Assembly: GCF_938030755.1 (NCBI RefSeq)
Contig: NZ_CALHIF010000057.1
Location: 1 to 16,575, forward strand
DNA: 16,575 nt
Direction: 5' to 3'
DNA from: an uncultured Granulicatella sp.
GTDB taxonomy: Bacteria > Bacillota > Bacilli > Lactobacillales > Aerococcaceae
A program made the position numbers and the translations under genes. The notes under the pieces were generated by a model that saw nothing but the letters and a program-made list of their open reading frames with translations, was not told where the DNA came from and did no database searches. The stretch's first letter is position 1, and the number at the start of each line of letters is the position of its first letter. This document shows, piece by piece, positions 7,787-15,095 of the stretch.

Positions 7787-9916
7787 ATGGTTAAACAAAA
7801 TAATATATATAGAATTCGCAAATTAACAATTGGTGTGCCTTCAGCATTAATTGCAAGTGCTTTTATTTTAAGTAGTACTCTTATCTCAGCAGATGAGGTA
7901 ACTACGACTCAAGAAAATGCTACTACGATGACAGAGGTAGTACCGATTCATCAAGCCGAATCTGCTACAACGTCTGCAGCTACGACAGAAGAGGCAACTA
8001 CTTCAGATCATCTGTTCGAAAATGGAGCTACTAGAGAAGATGAAGGAGATGTTAACGAATTAATTAAAAATGCAAGATTTACAAATGATCCAGCAAACTT
8101 TAATGGAACAGTGACGTTTGTAACAAATCATGGAAATATAGATGTAAAATTTACAAATGGTACGGAATCGTTAAACCATACTGATATTGATGGTAATTCA
8201 GCCAATACAGGTGATTCTGGTCACGGGACGTCTAAAGCCTATTTTATCGGGTTTTCAAATGTTCCTAATTTCCGTAATAATCCAGGAGAAAAATTAGTTT
8301 ACAGTTATGAAGCGATTCAAAACTTATTCCCTGAAGGATTAAAAGGTGGAGAAAAAGTATATGCTAAGTATTTAACAGCCACTGAAGCAATGTATTATTC
8401 TGGAAAGATGACTGGTAAAATAACGGTTAATAAGGAAAAAACAGCTGCTGAAATGTCTTATAATGAAGCGACAGTAAAAAAAGAAGTGGAAAATAATGAG
8501 GCTACTTATTATGCGGACGATGCTATAAAAGAAATTAATAATCTAAATATTGGAGCTGTCTTTGAAATGGATCCATTTACGACGGCAGTTCTTCGTTATT
8601 CTCCTAACCACTACTTCCAACCAGGAACGGCAGAATATTATCCAACAACAAATCCAGATGAGTATAATGATCCGACAAATAAAAACTATACTTATGTTGA
8701 TTTGCATGTGAAATTAGATAGTAGAATTAAATTAGCTAAGGTATTAGATTTCACATTTAGTTCGTATACATTCCAACCACATATGATTCTCGATAAGAAT
8801 AATCAAAAAATTGCGGCTACTTTTGAAACAAATAATACTAGCCCAGATTCAAGAATCACATTTGATACAACTTCACTGAATGGGGAAACTGAATTTACAA
8901 TTCGTACACGCATTCGTCGTTTAGAAAATATGCAAGAAAATGTTGATTTGGCAACAGCTTCGCAACCAATGAAATTAACATCAAATAAGAAAGATAATTT
9001 CACAATTGATCGCAATACAGTGTTTAGTATTGCTAAAGGAGAAGAGGATGCTATTACTGCTGGTGGATCAATCGATGGCTCAGCTAAGTTATATAGTATG
9101 AGTATATTTGGATTTAAATTAGGAGGAATTTCTGCAATTCCTAAAACAACTTCTCCAATTGTTACTTATAATTATGCGTTCAATAAGGTGACATTTGATC
9201 GTAATTCTTCAGCTTTTGAAAATGGAGTAGAACAAACAGTTGGAACAGTTAATGTTGTCCATAATAAATCGATTTCTTCTGATGAATTGAATACAAATAC
9301 TCAACCAGATATGAATACTATTGGGGATTCTATGCCTGTAACTCCATCAAATGTAATTGTGAATGGAAAAGAATATAAATTTAAAGAGTGGAATACTCAA
9401 GCAGACGGTCAAGGACAAGCATTTTCAGATAGCACTGTTGTTTCAGAAGATATGACAGTATATGGCATTTGGGAAGAAGTAGTTTATCATGTAACCTATC
9501 GATTCGAAAGTACAACTGCTGGAAAATCATTGCCGCAAGCTATTAATGACTTACTTCCTACAGATAATGTACAATACAATAATAATGAACAAGTAACGCC
9601 AATAGATCCAGCAAAATCTATAGTAGATAATGAAAATGGGCAATGGAAATTCTTGGGATACGTACCTGCTTCAGCGACGATTCAAGGTGCAGATGTTGAG
9701 TTTGTTGGTCAATGGGCTTATGAAGAAAAAGTAGCTCCAACACCAACACCAGATCCAAAGCCAACTCCTGGAACTGAAAAGAAACCTTCTACTGTAGAAG
9801 AAAGTAAGAAAGAGGAATTACCAAATACTGGTGTTAGTACTTCTCTAACCTGGTATGGATTAATTATGTTTTTACTAGGGATGGGTACATTAGGAATAAA
9901 GAAAAAGAAAAGATAA
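7787..9916 (+). CDS. LPXTG-anchored surface protein: YSIRK-like signal, large head, InlB-type B repeat and one SHIRT-like domain
   Basis: This is a 709-residue wall-anchored protein. The signal peptide has a YSIRK-like core (YRIRKLTIGV, residues 8-17), the class usually exported at the septum; cleavage is expected after Ala35. A Thr/Glu-rich linker (36-72) precedes a head of about 75-460 that I cannot assign. Residues 466-564 form an InlB-type B repeat (Listeria-Bacteroides repeat, ending MTVYGIW). Residues 566-645 form a SHIRT-like domain (VTYRFES ... WKFLGY ... ADVEFVGQW), the rod module known from Streptococcus gordonii Sgo0707. A Pro-rich spacer leads to LPNTG (678-682), a hydrophobic helix and the tail KKKKR. 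The start is the ATG at 7787 behind a weak AGAGAG site; the earlier ATG at 7783 hits a stop. The likely role is adhesion, with an unknown ligand. Confidence 0.88.
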   Translation: MVKQNNIYRIRKLTIGVPSALIASAFILSSTLISADEVTTTQENATTMTEVVPIHQAESATTSAATTEEATTSDHLFENGATREDEGDVNELIKNARFTNDPANFNGTVTFVTNHGNIDVKFTNGTESLNHTDIDGNSANTGDSGHGTSKAYFIGFSNVPNFRNNPGEKLVYSYEAIQNLFPEGLKGGEKVYAKYLTATEAMYYSGKMTGKITVNKEKTAAEMSYNEATVKKEVENNEATYYADDAIKEINNLNIGAVFEMDPFTTAVLRYSPNHYFQPGTAEYYPTTNPDEYNDPTNKNYTYVDLHVKLDSRIKLAKVLDFTFSSYTFQPHMILDKNNQKIAATFETNNTSPDSRITFDTTSLNGETEFTIRTRIRRLENMQENVDLATASQPMKLTSNKKDNFTIDRNTVFSIAKGEEDAITAGGSIDGSAKLYSMSIFGFKLGGISAIPKTTSPIVTYNYAFNKVTFDRNSSAFENGVEQTVGTVNVVHNKSISSDELNTNTQPDMNTIGDSMPVTPSNVIVNGKEYKFKEWNTQADGQGQAFSDSTVVSEDMTVYGIWEEVVYHVTYRFESTTAGKSLPQAINDLLPTDNVQYNNNEQVTPIDPAKSIVDNENGQWKFLGYVPASATIQGADVEFVGQWAYEEKVAPTPTPDPKPTPGTEKKPSTVEESKKEELPNTGVSTSLTWYGLIMFLLGMGTLGIKKKKR

Positions 9917-9989
9917 TTTTTTAGATGTATCAATAAGAATCATTTAATAAAATAGCTTTTTATCAACTCATATTGATAAACGGGTTTAG

Positions 9990-10026
9990 AAAGGAATTAA
10001 GTAACAGATTGTGCTTAATTCCTTTT
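9990..10026 (+). terminator. Terminator after the second adhesin gene; copy 2 of the repeated hairpin
   Basis: AAAGGAATTAAGTA (9990-10003) pairs with TGCTTAATTCCTTT (10012-10025), 14 bp with one T-G pair, then TTGTATAG. The core GGAATTAAG/CTTAATTCC is the same as in copy 1. Confidence 0.88.
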
Positions 10027-10148
10027 GTATAGTGGACAATATTTTTACCTCTAAAGCGGTATTAGGTATTTAACGAATTAGGGAAAAAGGCAATGGATAG
10101 ATAAGGTGGATAAGTTATGCTTTCAATTTCCTTGTAAAGGAACAAGCG

Positions 10149-10177
10149 TTGAAAACGCTTTATTTCTATGCTATAAT
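10149..10177 (+). promoter_or_regulatory. Promoter of the third adhesin gene with overlapping palindrome and cre-like site
   Basis: TTGAAA (10149-10154) and TATAAT (10172-10177) have an ideal 17-nt spacer. The -35 box lies inside a perfect palindrome AAGCGTT-GAA-AACGCTT (10144-10160). TGAAAACGCTTTAT (10150-10163) matches the cre consensus TGWAANCGNTNWCA at 12 of 14 positions, so repression by CcpA is plausible but inferred. The ribosome binding site GAGGTGAG lies at 10185-10192. Confidence 0.72.
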
Positions 10178-10197
10178 ATACCTTGAGGTGAGAGACT

Positions 10198-11424
10198 ATG
10201 CACAATAATCTATTAAAAAAAACAGTGTTTAAATTTAATAAAGTTGGAATGTTTTTGACTGTTGTAGTGGTAATATTTACTTTTATGGTTTACAAGGGAG
10301 TCGCCTTTGCTAGTGAAAAAGAATTATCTGATAATTCTACAGTAAAGAATAGTGCAAACTACACCTTGCTGGCCGAAGGAACTCATAAAGTAACTTTTGA
10401 TAAGAATAGTTTATCTATTGAAAAATATGAGCCTCAAAATTGGGGAACGGTGGTTGTTGAACATAATAAATCAATTAAAGACGATGATCTTAATAAAGGT
10501 ATTCGTCCAACTGAGACGGAAATTGGAGATACAATGCCCTGGGATCCGCCATCAATACTGATGAGTAAGCTAATAGGCCATTCCTATTTAATCTATAGAT
10601 TCACGGGATGGAATACTAAGCCAGATGGCAGCGGAGAGGATTTCACCCAAGATACCATTGTTACTGAGGATATGACGGTTTATGGGACATGGAAGTTGGA
10701 TATTAGGGTTTATGACGGAATTACACCCGATTTTAAATATGCGTATTATCGTTTTGAAAGCGTCACTCCAGAAAAGCAATTGCCGGAAGAGGTGAATCAG
10801 TTTCTTCCAGTTGATAATCAATGGTATAGAAAGGGGAATATTGCTAAGGCTAAGCCACCGTATCAGGATAAAGTGGAGAGTGATGATGGGATTTGGAGCT
10901 TTTTAGGCTATACTTTTAATTCAATAGTGATTGATGAAGCGGATGTTACGTTTGTCGGTCAGTGGAAATATAATGCAAACGAATATAGTGTGTCTTATGA
11001 ATTCAAGAGTGGGACACCTAATAAGGCTCTACCAGATTCGGTAAACACTTTATTGCCAAAAGACATGAATAAATATGTTACGACAGATAAAGTACAGGCA
11101 ATCCATCCAAGTGAAACGAAAATTGAGGATCCAGTATTAGATGGTGTGTGGACGTTTCAAGGTTATGATGAAGAAACAAAAATAATCAATAAAGCAAATG
11201 TAAGCTTTATTGGAGAATGGACTTTTGAGAAGAGAACGGCATCGACTACGGAGGAGAGCACGACACAGGAAACAACACAGGAAGTGTCTCAAGATACGAC
11301 GGTTAATAATCCCCCTAAAGATGAAGAGTTGCCTAATACGGGGACAGCATCTTCGTTAATAGGAGTAGGGAGTGTTTTTATGTTATCTAGTATGGCAATC
11401 GTTAGATTAAAGAAAAGGGAATAA
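10198..11424 (+). CDS. Small LPXTG-anchored protein made of an InlB-type B repeat and two SHIRT-like domains, no adhesin head
   Basis: This is a 408-residue wall-anchored protein. Residues 1-38 are an ordinary signal peptide (cleavage expected after AFA; no YSIRK motif). After a short linker, residues 63-167 form an InlB-type B repeat (KVTFDKN ... TEDMTVYGTW). Residues about 178-258 and 262-344 are two SHIRT-like domains; both end in the pattern GxWxFxGY ... AxVxFxGxWxF/Y. A Thr/Glu-rich spacer leads to LPNTG (378-382), a hydrophobic helix and the tail LKKRE. The B repeat is clearly related to that of the gene upstream (shared HNKSI, IGD and EDMTVYG segments), so the two are partial paralogues. 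The large ligand-binding head is missing, so it looks like a stalk alone. The SHIRT copies have diverged from each other, so repeat slippage is not evident. The function is unknown. Confidence 0.87.
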   Translation: MHNNLLKKTVFKFNKVGMFLTVVVVIFTFMVYKGVAFASEKELSDNSTVKNSANYTLLAEGTHKVTFDKNSLSIEKYEPQNWGTVVVEHNKSIKDDDLNKGIRPTETEIGDTMPWDPPSILMSKLIGHSYLIYRFTGWNTKPDGSGEDFTQDTIVTEDMTVYGTWKLDIRVYDGITPDFKYAYYRFESVTPEKQLPEEVNQFLPVDNQWYRKGNIAKAKPPYQDKVESDDGIWSFLGYTFNSIVIDEADVTFVGQWKYNANEYSVSYEFKSGTPNKALPDSVNTLLPKDMNKYVTTDKVQAIHPSETKIEDPVLDGVWTFQGYDEETKIINKANVSFIGEWTFEKRTASTTEESTTQETTQEVSQDTTVNNPPKDEELPNTGTASSLIGVGSVFMLSSMAIVRLKKRE

Positions 11425-11481
11425 AATCTTACATTCAAAGAGATTTGGTAGATAGCATAATATTTTTATAAAATGAACATG

Positions 11482-11521
11482 AAGGGAATTAAGCGATGGT
11501 TTGTTGTTTAATTGGCCCTTT
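11482..11521 (+). terminator. Degenerate copy 3 of the repeated terminator hairpin
   Basis: AAGGGAATTAA (11482-11492) pairs with TTAATT (11508-11513) and CCCTT (11516-11520), with GG (11514-11515) bulged out. The TTTGTCAAATAG that follows resembles the tail of the other copies. It lies 30 bp upstream of a better copy, so this gene has two in tandem. Confidence 0.6.
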
Positions 11522-11550
11522 GTCAAATAGTGTTGATGAAGAATTTTAGG

Positions 11551-11588
11551 AAGGGATTAAGCAACTAATTGTTGCTTAATTCCTTTTT
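11551..11588 (+). terminator. Terminator after the third adhesin gene; copy 4 of the repeated hairpin
   Basis: AAGGGATTAAGCAAC (11551-11565) pairs with GTTGCTTAATTCCTT (11571-11585), 15 bp with one G-T pair and loop TAATT, then TTT and GTATAG. It is nearly identical to copy 1. Confidence 0.9.
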
Positions 11589-11624
11589 GTATAGGGAAGG
11601 TGATATTTAAATCTTTGGACTATA

Positions 11625-11658
11625 ATTTTGTAGAATTCGTATACGTATACTACAAAAT
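11625..11658. repeat. 34-bp near-perfect palindrome upstream of hpf
   Basis: Left arm ATTTTGTAGAATTCGTA (11625-11641) and right arm TACGTATACTACAAAAT (11642-11658) match as inverted repeats at 15 of 17 positions with no loop; the centre contains the perfect palindrome GTATACGTATAC (11639-11650). No T-run follows, so it is not a normal terminator. It lies about 100 bp before the hpf promoter. The remainder of the 454-bp gap between the third adhesin gene and hpf holds the two terminators, the hpf promoter and leader hairpins, and no gene. Confidence 0.7.
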
Positions 11659-11758
11659 GCAATACGATTCATCAAAATAAGTATAAAAAGTTAAAGAAAA
11701 GTTCTTCAAAATAAAGATTTTCCTTACCAATTCTTAATGAAAGAGGATTTGAAAACGG

Positions 11759-11787
11759 TTGTAAAAACAAGGGCCATGCTTTATAAT
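11759..11787 (+). promoter_or_regulatory. Promoter of hpf with cre-like sequence over the -35 box
   Basis: TTGTAA (11759-11764) and TATAAT (11782-11787) are 17 nt apart. TGAAAACGGTTGTA (11750-11763) matches the cre consensus at 12 of 14 positions and overlaps the -35 box, so carbon-catabolite repression of hpf is possible. The transcript would have a leader of about 85 nt. Confidence 0.6.
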
Positions 11788-11815
11788 AAAACTATAGAAA
11801 TCAAACGAAGCAATT

Positions 11816-11862
11816 CCTAAGAGTGGTCCTTAGGGTATTTCTTCAAATCTGGTTTTCCAGAT
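11816..11862 (+). promoter_or_regulatory. Two small hairpins in the hpf leader
   Basis: CCTAAG (11816-11821) pairs with CTTAGG (11829-11834), and ATCTGG (11847-11852) pairs with CCAGAT (11857-11862) around a TTTT loop. The second ends one base before the ribosome binding site AAGGGGAGAG (11864-11873), so it could influence translation start. It also buries the upstream in-frame ATG at 11861, arguing that this ATG is not the start codon. Confidence 0.5.
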
Positions 11863-11878
11863 GAAAGGGGAGAGTATT

Positions 11879-12421
11879 ATGTTTAAATATAATATCCGTG
11901 GAGAAAATATTGAGGTCACAGAAGCGATTCGTCAATACGCAGAAAAGAAAATTAGCAAACTTGAAAAGTATTTTACTGACGTAGCTAATGCGACTGCTTA
12001 CGTTAACTTAAAAGTCTACACTGAAAAGACTGCAAAAGTTGAGGTAACAATTCCACTTCCTTATTTAGTTCTACGTGCTGAGGAAACTTCAATTGATTTA
12101 TATGGAAGTATTGACTTAGTAGTAGACAAACTGGAAAGACAAGTTCGTAAACATAAAACAAAAATCAATCGTAAATCTCGCGAAAAAGGATTCGATATTG
12201 TGTTACCACCACTTCCAGAAGTGACTGAAGAGGAGGAAACAGGATTAGAAATCGTTCGTACAAAACGAATTGATTTGAAACCAATGGATAGCGAAGAAGC
12301 TGTTCTTCAAATGAACATGTTAGGACATAACTTCTTTATCTATCAAGATGCTGAAACGAACGAAACAAACATTGTTTACCGTCGTAAAGATGGAAAATAT
12401 GGTTTGATTGAAACAAATTAA
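11879..12421 (+). CDS. hpf: Long-form ribosome hibernation promoting factor HPF
   Basis: HPF binds 70S ribosomes in stationary phase or stress; the long form pairs two ribosomes into inactive 100S dimers. The protein starts MFKYNIRGENIEVTEAIR, the typical family N-terminus. Residues 1-100 form the S30AE ribosome-binding domain, a charged linker follows, and residues 125-180 (IVRTKRIDLKPM onward to the C-terminus) are the dimerisation domain of the long form. The 180-residue length is normal. I chose ATG 11879, 5 nt after AAGGGGAGAG; the in-frame ATG at 11861 would add six atypical residues and lies upstream of the ribosome binding site. It has its own promoter and terminator, so it is transcribed apart from the adhesin genes and probably from secA. 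Confidence 0.95.
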   Translation: MFKYNIRGENIEVTEAIRQYAEKKISKLEKYFTDVANATAYVNLKVYTEKTAKVEVTIPLPYLVLRAEETSIDLYGSIDLVVDKLERQVRKHKTKINRKSREKGFDIVLPPLPEVTEEEETGLEIVRTKRIDLKPMDSEEAVLQMNMLGHNFFIYQDAETNETNIVYRRKDGKYGLIETN

Positions 12422-12431
12422 TAAAAAATCG

Positions 12432-12460
12432 GGTGACTTTGAAAAAAGTCACCTTTTTTT
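12432..12460 (+). terminator. Terminator after hpf
   Basis: Stem GGTGACTTT (12432-12440) / AAAGTCACC (12445-12453), loop GAAA, followed by seven T residues. A strong intrinsic terminator. Confidence 0.92.
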
Positions 12461-12502
12461 GCTTTCTTAATTAGCTAAACAATGGTAAAATAAATAAGAT
12501 GC

Positions 12503-12522
12503 AATAGGTGTAGCCACCTATT
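12503..12522 (+). promoter_or_regulatory. Hairpin in the secA upstream region
   Basis: A perfect 8-bp stem AATAGGTG (12503-12510) / CACCTATT (12515-12522) with loop TAGC lies about 75 bp before the secA start. It is not followed by a T-run. I see no clear sigma-A promoter for secA in the gap after the hpf terminator, so whether this hairpin is transcribed is unknown. Confidence 0.35.
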
Positions 12523-12596
12523 TGTAGTACTTTTATTAGATTTAAAATGTTCACCGATTTAAAAACAGTGGTGAAAATAAAAAAGGAGTTAATTAA

Positions 12597-15041
12597 ATGG
12601 CAAATTTTTTGAGACAGTTAGTTGAAAATGATAAGCGCGAATTACGCCGTTTAGGGAAATTAGCGGATAAAGTAATTGCGTTAGAATCTCAAATGGCTGC
12701 ATTAGAAGATGCTGATTTTCCAGTAAAAACTGAAGAATTTAAAGAGAGATATGCTAAAGGGGAAAGTTTAGATGCTCTTCTTCCTGAAGCTTTCGCGTTA
12801 GTACGTGAAGGGGCTAAACGTGTATTAGGCTTATTCCCATATAAAGTTCAAATCATGGGTGGGATTACACTTCATGATGGGAATATTGCAGAGATGCGTA
12901 CTGGTGAAGGGAAAACATTAACAGCGACAATGCCTGTATATTTAAACGCATTATCAGGCGATGGGGTTCACGTAGTTACAGTTAACGAATACTTAGCAAG
13001 TCGTGACGCACGCGAAATGGGTGAGTTATACAACTTCTTAGGTTTGACTGTAGGATTGAACTTAACAGGAATGTCTTCAGAAGAAAAACGTGCAGCTTAT
13101 GCTAGTGATATCACTTATAGCACAAACAGTGAATTAGGATTTGACTACTTACGTGACAACATGGTGGTTTACAAATCACAAATGGTACAACGTCCATTGA
13201 ACTACGCAGTTGTCGATGAAACAGACTCAATCTTAATCGACGAAGCGCGTACGCCATTGATCATTTCAGGACAAGCTGAAAAATCAACAGTATTATACCA
13301 ACGTGCAGATATGTTTGTTAAAGGCTTAAAAGAGGAAGAAGATTACACAATCGACTTAACTTCTAAAACAATCTCATTAACAGACGAAGGGATTAACAAA
13401 GCGGAACAAACATTCCGCCTACCAAACCTTTACGATGTTGATAATGCAGCACTTGTGCACCATATCGACCAAGCTTTACGTGCCAACTACATTATGTTAC
13501 GCGACATCGACTATGTAGTGGATGAAGGTAAAGTTAAAATCGTTGATGGATTTACTGGACGTATCATGGAAGGTCGTCGTTACTCAGATGGTCTTCACCA
13601 AGCGATTGAAGCTAAAGAAGGCGTTGAAGTTGAAAACGAATCTAAGACAATGGCGACAATCACTTACCAAAACTACTTCCGTATGTATCGTAAATTGTCA
13701 GGAATGACAGGGACTGCCAAGACTGAAGAAGAAGAATTCAGAGAAATTTACAACATGAACGTTGTAGCTATTCCGACAAACCGACCAATTCAACGTGTTG
13801 ACGGACAAGACTTAATTTATCCATCTCTACGTAGTAAATTTAGAGCAGTTGTTAACGATATTAAACAACGTCATGAAGTTGGACAACCGATCCTTGTAGG
13901 GACTGTCGCAGTTGAAACAAGTGAATTGATTTCGAACTTACTACGCGAAGAAGGAATTCCTCACGAAGTACTAAACGCGAAAAACCACTTTAAAGAAGCA
14001 GAAATTATCATGTCAGCAGGTCAACGTGGCGCTGTAACAATCGCGACAAACATGGCCGGACGTGGTACTGACATTAAACTTGGTAAAGGCGTGAAAGAAC
14101 TAGGTGGACTTTGCGTAATCGGAACAGAACGTCACGAAAGCCGTCGTATCGATAACCAATTACGTGGACGTAGTGGACGTCAAGGGGATCCAGGTGCAAC
14201 ACAATTCTACCTTTCATTAGAAGATGATCTAATGAAACGTTTTGGTGGAGAAAAGATGCAAGCTATCTGGGAACGTCTAAATTTAACAGATGAAGAAGAT
14301 GATAACTTCATCCAAAGTAAGATGTTAACCAAACAAGTTGAGTCGTCACAAAAACGTGTTGAAGGAAACAACTACGATACACGTAAAAGTGTCCTAGAGT
14401 ACGATGAAGTAATGCGTGAACAACGTGAAATCATCTACTCTCAACGTTTACAAATTATCAATGAAGAGAAATCTCTTGAAAATGTAACTAAAGGGATGAT
14501 TCGTCGTACTATCCATCGTGTAGTGGAAAGTCATACTTTAGCGGATCAAAAGGAATGGAATTTAGAAGGCTTAGTAGACTTTGCACACAATGCAATTTGT
14601 GCGCCAGACGAAATTTCGTTAAGTGATTTTGAAGGAAAAACAGCTGCTGAAATCGAAGAAATATTATACGAAAAAGCAATGGAAATCTACAAAGAAAAAC
14701 AAGAGCAATTGAACGGTGACGATCAAATGCTTGAGTTCGAAAAAGTGGTTATTTTACGTGTAGTGGATCGTAAGTGGACAGACCACATTGATGACATGGA
14801 CCAATTACGTCAAAGTGTTGGTTTACGTGGATATGCACAAATCGATCCATTAACGGAGTACCAAACTGAAGGATACGAAAGATTCCAACAAATGATTGCT
14901 GAAATTGACTATGATGTAACACGTATCTTGATGAAATCTCAAATTCGTCAAAACTTACAACGTGAACAAGTTCAAGGAGTTCGTAGTGTAGTGGCAACAG
15001 GTCACGATAGAACTTCTGATGACGATTCAGAAAAAGCTTAA
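12597..15041 (+). CDS. secA: SecA, preprotein translocase ATPase
   Basis: SecA is the motor that drives signal-peptide-bearing proteins through SecYEG, including the LPXTG proteins encoded upstream. The 814-residue protein begins MANFLRQLVENDKRELRRL as expected. Nucleotide-binding domain 1 carries Walker A MRTGEGKT (100-107) and DETD (207-210) followed by DEARTPLIISG. The preprotein crosslinking region follows, then MTGTAKTEEEEF (from 370), and nucleotide-binding domain 2 with motif VI RGRSGRQGDPG (523-533). The helical scaffold and wing occupy the C-terminal quarter. The protein ends in an acidic Ser/Asp-rich tail and lacks the C-terminal zinc-binding CxC...CH motif of many SecA proteins. 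The ribosome binding site AAGGAG (12583-12588) fixes the start. Sequence similarity rules out a SecA2 only loosely, but prfB and hpf neighbours fit housekeeping secA. Confidence 0.97.
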   Translation: MANFLRQLVENDKRELRRLGKLADKVIALESQMAALEDADFPVKTEEFKERYAKGESLDALLPEAFALVREGAKRVLGLFPYKVQIMGGITLHDGNIAEMRTGEGKTLTATMPVYLNALSGDGVHVVTVNEYLASRDAREMGELYNFLGLTVGLNLTGMSSEEKRAAYASDITYSTNSELGFDYLRDNMVVYKSQMVQRPLNYAVVDETDSILIDEARTPLIISGQAEKSTVLYQRADMFVKGLKEEEDYTIDLTSKTISLTDEGINKAEQTFRLPNLYDVDNAALVHHIDQALRANYIMLRDIDYVVDEGKVKIVDGFTGRIMEGRRYSDGLHQAIEAKEGVEVENESKTMATITYQNYFRMYRKLSGMTGTAKTEEEEFREIYNMNVVAIPTNRPIQRVDGQDLIYPSLRSKFRAVVNDIKQRHEVGQPILVGTVAVETSELISNLLREEGIPHEVLNAKNHFKEAEIIMSAGQRGAVTIATNMAGRGTDIKLGKGVKELGGLCVIGTERHESRRIDNQLRGRSGRQGDPGATQFYLSLEDDLMKRFGGEKMQAIWERLNLTDEEDDNFIQSKMLTKQVESSQKRVEGNNYDTRKSVLEYDEVMREQREIIYSQRLQIINEEKSLENVTKGMIRRTIHRVVESHTLADQKEWNLEGLVDFAHNAICAPDEISLSDFEGKTAAEIEEILYEKAMEIYKEKQEQLNGDDQMLEFEKVVILRVVDRKWTDHIDDMDQLRQSVGLRGYAQIDPLTEYQTEGYERFQQMIAEIDYDVTRILMKSQIRQNLQREQVQGVRSVVATGHDRTSDDDSEKA

Positions 15042-15053
15042 TAAATGAGGGAG

Positions 15054-15081
15054 ACGGCGAAGTATTTCGCCGTTTTCTTTT
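15054..15081 (+). terminator. Terminator between secA and prfB
   Basis: ACGGCGAA (15054-15061) pairs with TTCGCCGT (15066-15073), loop GTAT, followed by TTTCTTTT. prfB starts only 15 bp later, so prfB must be served by readthrough or by a promoter inside secA. Confidence 0.82.
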
Positions 15082-15095
15082 AGAAAGAGGTCAAT

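Noticed and set aside
10117..10137. Six-codon frame ATG-CTT-TCA after an AAGGTGG site before the third adhesin gene
   Set aside because: It lies upstream of the strong promoter at 10149-10177, so it would not be in the adhesin transcript, and it is too short to support.
11861..11878. ATG at 11861 as the hpf start
   Set aside because: It sits within a hairpin and upstream of the ribosome binding site; the family N-terminus begins at ATG 11879.
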